In this document: piece by piece, positions 1 to 13,404 of the stretch
Position numbering within the stretch: position 1 is the first letter of the stretch
How the letters are laid out: each line of letters opens with the position of its first letter
From: Molossus alvarezi
Lineage: Eukaryota; Chordata; Mammalia; Chiroptera; Molossidae
Assembly (NCBI GenBank): GCA_037176705.1
Contig: CM073905.1
Span: 29,296,986-29,360,985, forward strand
Direction: 5' to 3'
Length of the DNA: 64,000 nucleotides
Program-made: the position numbers and the translations under genes
The notes under the pieces: generated by a model
Seen by the model: only the letters and a program-made list of their open reading frames with translations
Database searches by the model: none
What the model was told of the DNA's origin: nothing

Positions 1-424
1 TTGACTTATTTTTATTGAAGCGTATGTGACCCTTTTCTAAAAATCTTCACCACGTGGGCTAGCTTTGAGCATGATGGAGTTTTACAGAGGAATCTTATTT
101 TATAGTATGGAATTTCTAAATCATAATTATTTCACAGAGGGTGGCTCCTTCCCCTATATCAATCATACTCCTCACTCAGAAATGGAATTCTATTTTAGTC
201 TTCAAAAGATAGATTCGTATATAGTGGAAAGGGGATTGAACCTCTGTTAGGAATCAGATTATATAATATGAGTCCCACAAACATCCACGTGAATGGGTCG
301 GTGTCTTGTGTGAGAAAAAAGAGCAGTCAGTGTAGGTCCCACTGTATCTCACTAGACTTCAGTAACTGCGGCATCTGTCCTAAACATGCATCTCACGAGC
401 AGCCACGGTGGTGGAAGGCAAGCT

Positions 425-600
425 TTATGTAGTGTTTACTGTATGCTGAGAACCATGCAGGCACTTCATATAGACTTTCTTCACGGAAACCTCCCAACAG
501 CCCTTTGAGGAAGTTATCTCTCTATGAGGAAGTTATCTCTATTGAAAGTGAGGTCACAGAGCTGTGAAGTGATAAAGCTTGAATCCACTCAGATTCCAAA
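425..600 (-). repeat. MIR fossil with internal 19 bp tandem duplication
   Basis: Degenerate reverse MIR (tgtttactgtatgctgagaa, ccctttgaggaagttatc). The segment gaggaagttatctct is present twice in tandem (about 507-541). Confidence 0.5.
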
Positions 601-1263
601 GTGTGTGCCATTCACCATGATGCTTGCATGTTATCATCTTCTGCAAATCTCTCTGCATACATTCCCTGTCTTTATCTGAGTTTCCGTATTTTAGGTTGGA
701 AAACTCTTTTTGATTCTCCTGAAATGTAATTTTATTAAATTTTTGTTGTTGTTTAAAAAAGGTACTGGGTAATTGAAATCAGATTGGATTTGAGGCTGTG
801 TTGATGGAAGCACACATGGGATGTAGGCTGAAGCATTCGATGTAATTTTTCTTTCCACCAGCTAATTTTTAAAGTATTCAGCTAGTAGATTTCGATACTA
901 ATGGGGAAGATTTAAACTCCCTTGAGAGCTTGGAGGTGTTAAACAATTTCCTGGCAGTGCACAGTTTACATTTTCAATCTCCCACCTCATCTCAATGCAC
1001 CTGAAGCTCTGAGAATGCTCTTTTGCACTTCCTGGGAACAGCTGGACCCCCTTATTCTGGCTTCCTCTCCTCCCTTCTCCACATCCCTCCACCGCTTCAC
1101 TGACTTCCAGTGCTGCTTCAGTGTTGTTGTCATTGGGGAGCAGCCAGAGTATTTGGAGTCTGTAAGCAGAAAACAGACTACTGCTCAGATCGGGCACCCG
1201 GCTTGGTCCAGGAAACAAGGAGTTAAAAGAGAAGTCTGGACTGTGAAGGGCTGTGACAACTGT

Positions 1264-1275
1264 CCTAGGGGGCGC
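1264..1275 (+). promoter_or_regulatory. CTCF-like core
   Basis: CTAGGGGGCGCT matches the CTCF core. The left flank is poor. An AP-1 consensus follows at 1294-1300. Confidence 0.3.
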
Positions 1276-2400
1276 TGTAGCGAGCTCCGGCAGTGACTCA
1301 TGCTGCCCTGTCACTCAGATCAGCACTGGCCCCTGGCACGCAGGCGGCCAGGTGGGGTTATAGCCAGAGCACGCAGAGTGGGGAGCATGAAGCCTGCACT
1401 GCGGGGGATGTGATGCCCAGCTCGCCAACTCTCTGGGCCGGGCTGCCACAGACGCTTCAGCCTGCAGCCATGGTAACGCTTCTGTCCAGCTACACCCCTG
1501 GGAGCCCACCACCATGGGCAGCCTCCTGGTGACGGATGGATGAGTTTCCACCTCCCTGACTGAGAGAGTTTAGTAGGTCTGCAGCAAGTGGAGAAAGATG
1601 TAAGATGCCCATAGCCGGGAGTCATGCCTTAACGAGGTAGGACACCAACGTCCTTCGGTGCATTCACACCGTCAGCGCGCAGGGGTGCTGTAAATCACTG
1701 GGAAGAACTTTATTTGGCTGGTGTTTCATTATGCTGATTAAACTGCGGTGGATTCAGGGGCCATGCTTGAGCTGGGAGAGGGGATCATGAACTAAAACAA
1801 AAGTGGTTAATAAGAGGTCTGTGTATACTCATCTGGATATGAATGAGCTAGACTGCAGTGCTATCCTGACATGAGTTACATACCTCCGAAATCCGCGTTC
1901 CTGTTCCTTCCTCTCATTCTGCTCAGTCCACGAAACGTAGAAATCCCATCTCATTTCAATGATTAGCACTAAATATTAATCATGCAGACCTGTCTGGAAG
2001 AGGAAATGAATCGGTTTAGGTCATTGGGCATGCTGGCCCCTGCCCGCTGATGCTCTGTATCAGCTTTCTGGAAATATCAGCGATGAGCAACGAGCGGCTT
2101 GCTCACAGGGGTTCCCCAAGAGCTTTCTTTCCACCAAGTGACCTGTTTGAGTTTATGCTTCAGTTGATCCCAGCGGGGAAGGCAGCCTGTCTGCGGGTGG
2201 GTGGCCATGTTGGCAGAGAAGGGGTTAATCTCTTGTTGCTGCCGGAGCCGGGCTGGGGCTGCCTGTGCGAGTGAGCGAGCCGAGCTGGATTGAAAGCAGG
2301 CGCTGCAGTGCCATCGCAAACGCTGAGGAGCGGGGTTTTCTCCGCAACAGTGTTCAGTCTGGCTGAATTTTTCTTCCCCCTTCTTCTTGTTTTTCTTTAA

Positions 2401-2589
<189 letters not shown>

Positions 2590-5500
2590 TAAGTGAGAAT
2601 TTGACTTTCTAAGGGACCTGCATTGATGCAAGGCGTACAGAGCCCAGAGGGGCGGTGGGGTGGTGGCGGAGTGGGGGGAGTGCGGTGGAGGGAAGCTGTT
2701 AACCAGCCTGCATTGGGAAAGCAGTTTACCTGTTTGGGCTCTGGAGGGGTGGGCTGTTAATGTTCTCCTCTGGCTCTGTTTAAGGTACCTCTTCCTGTCT
2801 GCAGCAGCATCATTGTCAGTCGGGTACTTTGCGTTAGTTTTCCGGTCTTTGGTCTTCTTTAGAGGGGAGGGGATAGTGGGAATATCTAGCTGTGCAGATT
2901 CTTGGTGGAAGGAGAAATGTGCAGGGTTAAGATGCGCTGTCTGTCCATCTATGCATCTGTCCACCTGGGTGCCCATCTCTCTCTCTTAGACGGGTGGATG
3001 GAGGTGGCTGTCTTGGCTGTATTGAAAAAAACCTAAAAACTGTCTCAAGGTTTCCTGACGGGTTTAGCTAGCTGAGCTTCAAGTGGCTGCACCGGAGCTC
3101 GTGGAGAAATGGTGCTCAGCTCCACTCGCAGTCTGCCGAGAGATCAGGGCGCTGGCAGCCAGAGGAAGCCCGTTACCGTGAGCCACCGGGAGGGAGTGTG
3201 ATGTAGCAGAGTCACTGATGCCCAGAAACTGGGCTTCACAGGGGGGAAAGAACCAAACAAACCCGGAGACTAGAAAATGGAAGTGTTAATATCATGGTCA
3301 ACCTCTTGACATGAGAGATCTATCTTCATTCTTGAAAAAGCTAATAAAAAACACGTTAGCCTGGCACTTGGGACTGGAGGGTCCTGGCTTCCAGGCTCCT
3401 GGAATCTGGCTAAAATGCAGTGGCCTCTGTGGGTACAGGAATTCAGTGTCTTGCTCCGTTCCCATGATCTGATGACAGCCTGTGTTCAGAGGTGCAAGTT
3501 CCCAGGCAGCTGGACCGGCAGCGGTAATGCCCCCGATGCCATGGCTCCCTCACTTGGAGGCTCCCAGGGTGATGGGTTTAGCTGCTACCCACTTAGGAGA
3601 CGAGCAGAATCTGATTTTCTCTTCGGCAGCCTTCTTTCCCAATTTGCTGTGCTTGTAGCTTAGATATTAATTTGAAGGGATGTCATGTTGGTTCTTGGAT
3701 GGTGTCTCCCCTTGGGTACGATTTTGACAGCAACGTTCCTGAAAAGATTTCAGACTGTTGTGGGGAACGGGGCACTTGACATGAGCTAGGGTTGAGGGCT
3801 GTGACTGGATTCGAGACAGGTTTTTATTTAGAAGGATGCTGAGGGGATCCTTCTCTCCTCCGTGCCTGGGGGCTAGGTTTAAAATTGGGGATTGGAATTT
3901 TTGGTAGTGTTGGCTCTGCCTCTCTGCAACCCCAAGGCGACCTGATGATGGGAGGAGAGGCAGAAAGCTGACTAGCTGTTGAATGCGCCGTCGGAGGGAT
4001 GTGCAATGACCCAGCAGGGCTGCCAGGCTTGGCTTGGCATCGAAGAGCAGGGCAGAAGTGGAGGCCCGGTGGAAAGGAGGCACGCTGAGTGGGCAGCTTA
4101 ACCTTGACACACGCTGCACACTGAAGGTCACAAGTCAGACTGCACGGAGGTGTGTGGAGAGTTCCAGTTCTGGTCAGTGGTGGGCTGGCCGGGTCCGAAT
4201 GGAAGCTGGCTTAGGGCGCCGGTCAGTGGAAAACCGGAGAGGACTCGGAGTTCGAGTCCAGGGGCAAAGGCAGAATGACACCGGGGAGCTTAGGCACGGC
4301 AGTTCATTGGAGAAGTGCGTGAGTAACTGCTTGTTTTTCAGGAAGACTGAAATCGCATCCCTCTGCTTCTCACTGAGAGCTCAGTGTCGGGGGCTCCCTG
4401 ACAGGGCATCTCTGTGCTAAGGCCCAGGCACCACGAGAAATGTTTGTTGGTTTAATTTACTCGTGATCCTTTCCCCCAGATTGTGTTTATATTGCTCACT
4501 GTATTCGAAGATGTGCTATCTCACCTTTGGTAGTTCAGAATATATCTCCAGAGCATAAAACGAGCTTCTGTTCATGCCCCAACAGAATGCTTAATAAGAT
4601 TCTCATAAAATACAAAAATCCAGACAAACAGAACGCTGTATTTCTTATCTGGAAGATGGATCGTAGTACCTGTTTCAGGGGGAACTCGAATGCCTTTTCC
4701 TTGCCGATTCGGGGTTACAGACAGAAAGGTTTTCTTTCATCTTATGTTTTAAATGTGATCTTGCCTTTGGACGTGGCTAATATGGCCATGGGCAGCCCCT
4801 GCGGGTCACACCTGCAACATCATTCTAGAAATGTATTCCACCTGTTGGATGTAGGTGACCCTGGCCGTACTGGATGGTTATTATTTAGAAAGTCAACAGA
4901 AGAGATGCACTGATAAAATGACTTAGAATCGCCTGCAGTTTGGTTGATATATGTTTACAAAATTCATTTGGAGGTGGGGGGAGGCATTTTCCTGGGGGTA
5001 CCACGAACGCCACCAGGGACCTGGCATTTCTTCCCGAGTTTCTTCCCCTTCACCTCCGTTTCCAGCATCACAGGTTCTTATTTACACACCCTGGTAACCT
5101 GTGCTGTTACTCACTCTTCACACCACCGAGGAAAGTGCAGGTGTTGCTCAGCTGCGCCGGGTGAATGGCGTGAAACGCTCGAGGTGGGGCTGAGTGAGCG
5201 AGGAATTGTCCCGGAGACTCTGGCAGTGAGGATGATTCTGATGGTTGTGACTGCTTGTTCGGGTCCCTTTTCAGGCCCCCAGAGGGCATCCATGTTTCTC
5301 GGTTTAAGAAGGCTCTCGATTTCAGCATTCTGTGTCTGAGTCTTAGTGGAAGTTCCTTGCAACTTGAGTTGGAGGGAGTAGGAGAGTCTACAGAACTAGT
5401 TTGGGTTGTCTTTGGGGTGGCATTATGGTGATGTTGGTTGGTGCTGGAGAGTGGGTGAGGATGCCCTTTTTCTTTTTAACCAACAGTCACCCCAACCAGA

Positions 5501-6059
5501 TCCCCAAGCTCTGAATGCCTGGCAGTTCCTGTGAGTTTCGATGGGCTTGTAGCGTAGTAACAGCAACCAGTGCGTTGAAGGTTTCAGAATTAAATGGGTC
5601 CCAGCTCTCTTCCCTCCCCAGTCAGCCTGGGTTCATTTCTTTAGGCCCCTTCTCCTTCCTCCAAGATCTGAGGTACTGCCCCATTGAAGCTCTTGTTGAA
5701 ACACTGCGTTTCTGCAAACCTTTAGTATAAACTCTAGAAGGTAAAAGCCCGTTCTTTTCTGTTTTGGGTTAGTTTTACCCAGGCTGGTTTTCTGCTTTTG
5801 GAGAAGTTGGAAATCTTAGCGGAGCATGGGCTGTCAGTGAGACGACTCTGGGAGGGCGCTGTCTGACAGGCGGGGTTTAGGAAGGGGGCTTCCTCTTCCC
5901 TTCGGCTCTGGGCCTTCCCTTCCCTTCCGGGTGGATCTGGAAATTTCATCTGGAGCCAGCCATACAAACACTGGGTGGCGAATCAAGAGTGGCTGGCGTC
6001 ATCGCTTTCCCGGGGTTCTAGAGAACCGGTCTTTGGCACCTCTTCCTTGCTCTCCCGGG

Positions 6060-6215
6060 CCTCACACCAGTTTCCTCCACAGCAAAGTGGGGCGATGATA
6101 CTTCACTTAGGGCTTTGGAAGGGTTCCATGAAGCATGTAAGGCACTTGATCTAGCGCCTTGCACATGGAAACGTCTCAGTAAGCGTTCCTTTTCATTACT
6201 TCTCTATTACTCATA
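6060..6215 (+). repeat. MIR fossil
   Basis: Sense MIR 3' half: cagcaaagtggggcgatgat through gcaca and cgtctcagtaagcgt. Confidence 0.55.
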
Positions 6216-6869
6216 CACTACTCTATATATGCAGAGTGTCCTGCTTATGCCAGGAGTACTCAGCAGTACTTAAGTCCAAAGTTGTGCCAGACCAGAAACC
6301 CAGCTGCCCAGGTCCTGGGAATTTTCGCCAGAGAAGCTCAAATGCCCGGACCAAACCACAAATTAAGATGCCCTTGCCAAATACCTGTAGGTAGAAGGTG
6401 GTCATTGGGTGGAGTGGATGGAGGATGGAATGAGAAGGTCCAGTGTCAGAATGGGTTTCTTTCTGTCCAGCTGTATGTGGGAAACAATCCAGGGAGCACC
6501 AAGCACACACCTTTGCTGCAGAGTATCATGGAAGCAGCTGAATAACTAACTTCCAGGAGAGTCAAGCAAAATCCAGTGCGGGACATTGCATGGGTAATGC
6601 TAGTCCACAGTTCTTGCCAAATTACAGCGATGATCATGGTTGGAATGTCTGTCCATTTCCCCCAGTCCACTGTGGTCGCAAGGGCGGGTCTGGGCCTCAT
6701 TCACCCGCTTCTCCTGGAGCACTGGACACAGTACACCCTCATTAAATGTGTGGGGGAACTGAGTTTATAAGCATACTAGTGCAGGGTGAAATATTTGGCT
6801 TAGATTTTTAAAAGACGATGATATGGGTGAGTAGAGAGGGACAGAGAGAGAATGTCAGGTGTGCAGAGA

Positions 6870-7110
6870 GATAACAGGAGCTCATTGTTACAGGGTACCA
6901 TCTCTGTGCCAGGCTGTGTTCCAAGCACTCGACACAGATTAACTCATTCAAACTGCAGAGCAGTCCACAAGGAAGGTGCCATCATCATCCCCGTTTCACA
7001 CGTCAGGAACCTGGGCCCCGAGAGAGAGACGCTTGCCCAAGGCCACGCAGCTCCGCGTGGCTCAGCGGGGCCTTGAACGCAGGCAGCGTGACTGCAGAAT
7101 CTCTCAGCCG
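6870..7110 (-). repeat. MIR fossil
   Basis: Reverse MIR with tgtgccaggctgtgttccaa, catcatccccgtttcacac and gcccaaggccacgcagct. Confidence 0.7.
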
Positions 7111-7860
7111 TGGTGCTGTCCTGCCCAGTGTAAGGGCCACACACAGGAGAAAGGGGACATTTATGTGAGGTCCTCCGGCCCACATGCTCGTCGGGAGTGG
7201 AGAAGGACAGGTAGCGGGGCTGGGGCAGGGCATGATGAGAACAACAGGAAGTCTCAACACTAAATGGTTCTGTTTTCAATCTCTGCGAGTTTATTGAGTA
7301 GGTGGACTGTGTAGCTCTTGGATTTTCTGAGTTCTTCCACTTCTCATTTAAAGACTCCTACCTTGTAGTGTGTGTGTGTGTACATAAACGCACGTGCAGA
7401 TATACTCTCTCCCTGAGCGTTGTTTGCCAGGGTCTAAGTGTGGCGAGGACAGGGAACTAGGTTGACCTTGCTCTCCACCGCACCTGCAGGCTGAGCATAT
7501 ATAAGTTGCTCAATAAGCATTTGGTGAATTGATCCAAATCATTTTTATGGCTGCAGCTCTTCATTTGTTGGGGACTCTATGATCCGTGTCTATTCAAATC
7601 TACATTTTATGCTTCCAGGCTGCTGCCTGGCTGTCACGCATCCCGGGATTGCTGCTTCTGGTGGAAGACAGCCTGAACTCTGTAGCCAGTCCGACTTCCT
7701 TTTCACTGAAATACTTGGGAGGGTCGGGGATCTTCTCTTAAAAACGGTTTTCCTTTCCACATCCAGCCCAAGGCTGTTTGTCATTGTGTGCTCCACCCCC
7801 AGATCCCTACTGCAAAGAGTATTGTCTGTGTTTTGATTTTGTTTTCTGTTTTGTTTTTTA

Positions 7861-8101
7861 TCCTAACCCGAGGACATTTTTTTGCATTTATCTTCAGATA
7901 GAGTGGGAGGGAGAGAGGGGGGAAGAGAGAGAGAGAGAAACATCGATGTGAGAGGGACATATCAAGTGGTTGCCACCCGCACGAACCCAACCAGGGCCGG
8001 GGACAAACTGCACCCGAGGTACATGCCCTTAGCGGGAACCGAACCCCGGCCTCTCTGGTCTGCAGGCTTATGCTCTAACCACTGAGCAAAACCGGTTGGG
8101 G
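7861..8101 (-). mobile_element. VES-type SINE, subtype A, antisense
   Basis: This is a tRNA-derived bat SINE read in reverse: tail tcctaacccgagg, CT-rich body as gagagagag, then the tRNA-like head ending ctctaaccactgagc. The flanks ctgttttgtttttta and ctgtttttgtttttta are probably the target-site duplication. Confidence 0.9.
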
Positions 8102-9424
8102 CTGTTTTTGTTTTTTAAGTCAGCAGCAATGACAGAATCTGCTCTGGTACAAGAAGGTATGCATCCCCTGTCATTAACAAACAGGTTATAAAGCCGTAAC
8201 AGGCTCCCCGCCCATGGTTACCACCCTCAGGTGCCCAGCGCTGTTTCCATTCTGCTGTCATCAGGACCAGATGTCTAACGTTCCCCTCTGTTGTGTTGGG
8301 TTCTGTCCTCTTGGTCATTCAATTTCTTTTTCATCTTAGCCGAGCACATCTTGCTCTGCCTGCCTTATTCTGTTCTCTATTTAGACTGCGTGTGCGTGCC
8401 TGGCAGGCCTGGCAGGACCGTTCTGCTGCCTTCTCATGGTCTTAAAGATGCCTTGAGGAAATCTGGTCCGAGCCGTCCCGGCCCAGTCCGAGGACGAGGC
8501 CCCAGGAGATCGTCCAGCGCCTTTCCTGGCCCACACATGCTAATTTGCACCGTTGCCTCGGATCCCCTAAGAAGACAGTAATTGACTAAACGGCGCTGTG
8601 TGTTCCCAAGCTGTGTGCCAGTTTGGCAGCCCTTCCTTTACCTAAGTGGATTTCTCTCCGTTCTCTCTGTCTTACTTATCTCTGGTCTCCTGACCTCGCT
8701 CACCTTCTCTTCTCCGACAGGCCTCCCGGAAAGGGAGCCCACACTCAGCGCCCCCTCCTCAGCCCTCGACTCCGCCGACATGGCTTGTCTGGGGAGCGCC
8801 TGAGGCTGCCCACCCACCGAATCCACTCATTTCCACCCCGCCGCGTGAGGCCGCGGATGGCCACATTTTGTCTTAGGATGTTCTCCTTTCTTCTGGAAAC
8901 GTGGTTTCCCTGCTCACTCGGCCATTCTCCTTCTTGCGTGGTGGCCGTCTGCCGTCCCAGGCCTGGAAATGCGCGCATGGTCCCCGGTCTCCCTCCTCCG
9001 CTCTCCTTTCAGCCCGGGGATCCATTCAGGACCTGGACTTGAACTCTCCTTGCCCCGTGGCCTTCCTCCTGGCCTCTCTGTCCCTGACAGGGCACTCTCC
9101 TCGTTTCTCACCATCTGTGTCCCCTGGTCCTCTCAACACAGACAGACTCACTCCGTAAGCCCCTAGGTACAGGTTTTGGCTTCCTCGTTTCATTTAAGAA
9201 ACTACCACTTTCCCTGGCCTTCTAGACAAGAAAACGGAGTCATCATACACTCTTTCCCACCTCCCCTGCCATCCCATCCATTGCCGAGACCTGTATGTTG
9301 TGCCCCTTGGACGACACGTGTGTCTGTGCCCGTCTTCCTGTCCTCACCACACCCCTCCTTGACACTTCTGCGTGGACTGTTGCGGTAGCCTGACTTATTC
9401 CTCTGCCTCCAGTTGTCCTGGCCC

Positions 9425-9712
9425 GAGTCCATTCTCCACAGAAGATGGAATTCTCCCAAATCACAGGTTGGATGATGTCATTCTCCTGCTCAGACCTTCA
9501 GTGATATCACGGTGTGCATGGAATTAACGGCCACCCCTGAAGTTGGTATTCAAGCCTGGTATGCCAAGACCCCAGCCTGCCTTTCGTTGTAACTCCTTCT
9601 TGTCCCCTGTGTCTGGCCAAGCTGTTCAGGCCCTTGGAGGACTGTGTTTTCTACCTTGTGCCTTGCCCTGGCAGGTCTTCAGTGAACATTTGTCAAATTG
9701 AATTAGACCAAA
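9425..9712 (+). repeat. L2 fossil
   Basis: Matches the L2 3' region: cattctccacagaagatgg, atgtcattctcctgctcaga, ttcaggcccttggagg. Confidence 0.5.
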
Positions 9713-9762
9713 GTGGCCAGGGATTATGCCATTTTCTTCTGCACAGTTTACTCAACTGTTAA

Positions 9763-9985
9763 TGGAAACTGTCATCTATTGAGTGCTTCTTATGTGCCCA
9801 GGACTATGCTGAGTGTTTGCATGCATCATCTCATTAAGTACTCACCTTAACTCTATGAGGTAGCTGGTATTATCCCCGTTTTATAGATGAGGACACTGAG
9901 GCTCGGCCATGGTAAGTCACTTTTCTGAAGTTTTATAGGGAGTAACAGATCTAAGACTTAGAGCCATAGCTAGCTGCCTCCAGGA
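9763..9985 (-). repeat. MIR fossil
   Basis: Reverse MIR that is well preserved: tattgagtgcttcttatgtg, tatccccgttttatagatga, ggacactgaggctc. Confidence 0.75.
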
Positions 9986-10044
9986 CCACCCTTCTACCCT
10001 GCCTCTAACAGTCACCACTTTGCTAGAAATAAGCGCAGTGGAAG

Positions 10045-10300
10045 AGCTGACCTCACTGGTAATTCACTCTGTACCAGGCGCTATTCTAAACACTCGGCAG
10101 GCATTCTCATTTAATCCCAACAACCACCCTTTCACGGGGGCCGCCTAAAACACAGCAGTAGCAAACTCACAGTTATGAAGTAGCAGCGAAAATAATTTCA
10201 TGGCTGGGGGTCACCACAGCATGAGGAACTGTATTAAAGGGTCGCAGCATTAGGAAGGTTGAGAACCACTGTTTTATAGGTAAGGAAAGTGATGATCAAG
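10045..10300 (-). repeat. MIR fossil split by the hAT fragment
   Basis: Reverse MIR (ctgtaccaggcgctattcta, atttaatcccaacaaccac). It resumes after 10271 as ttttataggtaaggaaagtg. Confidence 0.65.
10124..10271 (-). mobile_element. hAT-Charlie fragment resembling SPIN/URR1 non-autonomous elements
   Basis: Landmarks are tttcacgggggccgcctaaa, gttatgaagtagcagcgaaa, gggggtcaccacagcatgag and the terminal ggttgagaaccactg. These match, from memory, the shared sequence of SPIN/URR1-type hAT elements. One terminal region is missing. It sits inside a MIR copy that resumes on the far side. Confidence 0.6.
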
Positions 10301-10312
10301 AAGCCGGGTTAC

Positions 10313-10568
10313 CCCTGGCCGGTTTGGCTCAGCCGTTAGAGCGTCGGCCTGCGGTCCAGAGAGACCCGGGTTCGGTTCCCGCTAAGGGCACGTACCTCGG
10401 TTGCAGTTTGTCCCCGGCCCTGGTTGGGTCGTGCGGGTGGCAGCCACTCGATGTGTCCCTTTCACATCGATGTTTCTCTCTCTCTCTTCCTCTCTCTCCC
10501 TCCCACTCTATCTGAACAAAATATGGAAAAATGTCCTCCGGTGAGGATTTAAAAAAAAAAAAAAAAAA
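10313..10568 (+). mobile_element. VES-type SINE, subtype A, with perfect target duplication
   Basis: The head is ccctggccggtttggctcag and the B-box is gggttcggttcccgc. The body is CT-rich and the end is tggaaaaatgtcc plus poly-A. It is flanked by exact 15 bp direct repeats aagaagccgggttac (10298-10312 and 10569-10583), so it is relatively young. Confidence 0.95.
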
Positions 10569-10679
10569 AAGAAGCCGGGTTACTTCTTAATTTCACTAGC
10601 ACCTTGCATGCGGCAGAGGGCGGCCCTCTTTCCCAGCATTTAACTTCAGAGCTGATGTGAGCGGTCTTTGTCTTTTGGA

Positions 10680-10885
10680 ATGAACTATAGCATAGGCTTT
10701 GGAGTCCGAGAGACGTGGGCTCACGTCTCAGCTCCACCCTGGCCAGCTGTGTGAACGAGGCACTTCTCTCGGCCACATGTCCCTCGTGTGTAAGTGGGGG
10801 TTCATCAGTGCCCATCTGTTAGGTTGTGGGACATGTTGAGCATGCACTGCTGGCCCTGGAGCAGGCTGAGTATTCGTTCATACTT
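10680..10885 (+). repeat. MIR fossil
   Basis: Sense MIR: tttggagtccgagagacgtg and ccagctgtgtgaacgaggca. Confidence 0.65.
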
Positions 10886-11103
10886 GTTATTTAGGGGTGA
10901 GGATGGGCCTAAGGGTGCTTTCAGCTCTCTTGCCTTTCTGGCTCCCACTTTATAAAGTCATCTTGCTGGTTCTGCCCGTGGAGAGAAGCAGACTCCATGC
11001 AGGGTGCCTGACAGATGTTGTAATATCTCCATTCGATTTTTCACTCCGAATGGAGTCTGTGACGTGTTGGTTAAACTGGTGCCTTCCATGAAACATGCTC
11101 GAA

Positions 11104-11300
11104 GGCCCTGGCCGGTGTGGCTCAGCTGTCAGACCATCGGCCTGTGTACCAAAGGGCCACGGGTTTGATTCCCATTCGAGGGCACGTGCCTGAGTTGCAG
11201 ATTCACATTGATGTTTCTCTCGCCCCCCCGCCACACGCACACTCACTCTTTCTAAAAATCAATGGAAAAAATATCCTCGGGTGAAGATTAGCAAAAAAAC
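11104..11300 (+). mobile_element. VES-type SINE, mixed subtype
   Basis: The head ggccctggccggtgtggctc and B-box are those of the shorter subtype, and the central segment is shortened. The tail (tggaaaaaatatcctcggg) is of subtype A, so it may be recombinant or an intermediate subfamily. Confidence 0.85.
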
Positions 11301-11770
11301 CCACAAAACAATTGCAACTTCATTCTATCTACCTGTCAGCCACTCGGTCACGGGGGTAAACAACCAATACCCATGGGTTTTTTTGATATTTTGTTCTGAG
11401 CATGTTTCAGGTAGGCTAGGCTAAGCTATGATGTTCAATGGGCTAGTTGTTTAAATGCATTTTCAAGAGACCTAACCCCATCGCAAGTCAAGGAGCATCT
11501 GTAATTGCAATAAGCAGGAAGCCTTTGCAGGATTTTGAGAAGGGATGTGGAATATCGGGTTCTCATTTTACAAAGGGTCCCTCTGGTGTTGCGAGGTGTA
11601 TGGTAGGGCGGCAAGAGTTAGATTCAAGGAAGTAACCTAGGTTACCGCAGCCATCCAGGCAAGAGGCGGAGGTATGTTGATGACATGAACACACAGAGCT
11701 AGGCACTGGCTTAGGGGTGGGGACTGTATTAGAGATCACATGAGATGCTGTGCTTTTGTTAATAACATTT

Positions 11771-12017
11771 TTTTTTTTAAATCCTCACCCAAGGATACTT
11801 TTCTATTTATCATCAGATGGAGTGGGAAGGAGGGAGAGAGAGGGAGAGAGAGGAACATCGATGTGAGAGAGACACATTGACTGGTGGCCTCCCACGTAAC
11901 CCTGACCAGGGCTGGGGATGAACTGCAACTGAGGTACGTGCCCTTAACTGGAATTGAACCTGAGACTCATTGGTCCACGGGCCGATGCTCTAACCGCTGA
12001 GTGAAACTGGCCAGGGC
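11771..12017 (-). mobile_element. VES-type SINE, subtype A, antisense
   Basis: Reverse tail is aatcctcacccaagg, and the head ends ggccagggc. It is flanked by exact 9 bp repeats taataacat (11760-11768 and 12018-12026). Confidence 0.93.
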
Positions 12018-13404
12018 TAATAACATGATTAATAAATTATTCTCAAGTTACATTTTAATCATTACAAAGCAAATGCTCCAATTCAACTGGAGACCACTGC
12101 TGGGTGTGTGTGTGTACGCTTTAGAATAGCAATATTTTCGATATTTCCATGTGTTTGTGATGGACACTGTATATTTTAAATGGGTTTATAAAGTCAGTTC
12201 ATAAATTTCAGAATTCTCACCCTTAAATATCAGTACATTTTTGGGACAGAATGCTGGTGAGTTCTTTTTTATTTTTCGCTCCGTGTTACATCTTGCAGTG
12301 GCAGGTATTTTTAGTGCCGTTGGCCACAATTAAGGCAGGGCCCTCAGCTGAGCTAACTTTGAGTCCCTCGTTTTAGCCTCCGGTATCCATTCTCGGTTAT
12401 CTCAGGGACATCTGTGATTTGTGACATGTGTGATCTGGGAATTGGTGGCATCTTCTGCAGTCTTGGGGTCCTCTTCCTAAGGGGATAGATAAATGGATGG
12501 CTTGATGCTGAAGCATGATCTTAATTGCAATAGGGATTAGGAAGTACTTACCGCATGTACTTGCTTTTAGGATGGAAGTACAGATGGTCTACTCTTCTGA
12601 TACAAAGTGTTCTGCTAACAACTTTATTAAGGGTGGTTTTGGAGTTATGTGGATATTTATAGACATCAGGAAAGCTGCATTTTTATCATTTTTACTTAAA
12701 TGTTGAAGTTTCATGCAAAGCAATTTTTAGGTCACATCTAACACATTTTGAAGAAACACATTCTTCTTGCTGCAGCCATAATAACCCAACCCAACCTTCC
12801 CTCTGTGTCATATAACATCATATCTGATAATACTTGTTGGGCCTCTGTAATTATAAAGCAGATGTGTATCAGGAAGAGATGTTGACTTCAGAGTAAATTT
12901 TTCTAGAAAATAGAAGCTGGAAAAAAAAAGGAAAACCCAAACTTGTCTTCATGCACAGAGAGACAGCCCTGCTGTGTGTGGGTGGGTGGCTGCATGCTCC
13001 CGCTGCTCAGAAATGTCTTCTCTCTCCATGGGGATAGCTGGCTGTGGATCAGAGATGTGGCCAGGAGGAGTAGGCAAGCAATGTGTGGGCAGGCTGCATG
13101 TTCTTTTATTAGCATCCGTATTGTACTGCATCGCATCGAGCCTGGAGCGTGAACCAGCCTGGGCCTCTAAAATCTGTACGGTTTCCTATTTAATTACCAC
13201 CTCTGAGCTGCCACATGATGTAGGAAGAGTCGTTCATTGTGCGTGGGTTGGGCTGTTTCTGGGGGTGGCTGTGGACTGACCCTCTTTGGTACCCAGGCTG
13301 TCCTGGGCTCAGGCTTAGAGTTGCCCTCCCCGCACTGCACAAGTGATTTCTTTTCCTTTCCACCATGACCTCGCTTCTATGAGCCTCTCTGGTACTTTTC
13401 TTGG

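Noticed and set aside
10313..10390. tRNA-like A and B boxes at this and other SINE heads
   Set aside because: They belong to the tRNA-derived heads of VES SINEs. No complete cloverleaf or acceptor stem is present, so they are not tRNA genes.
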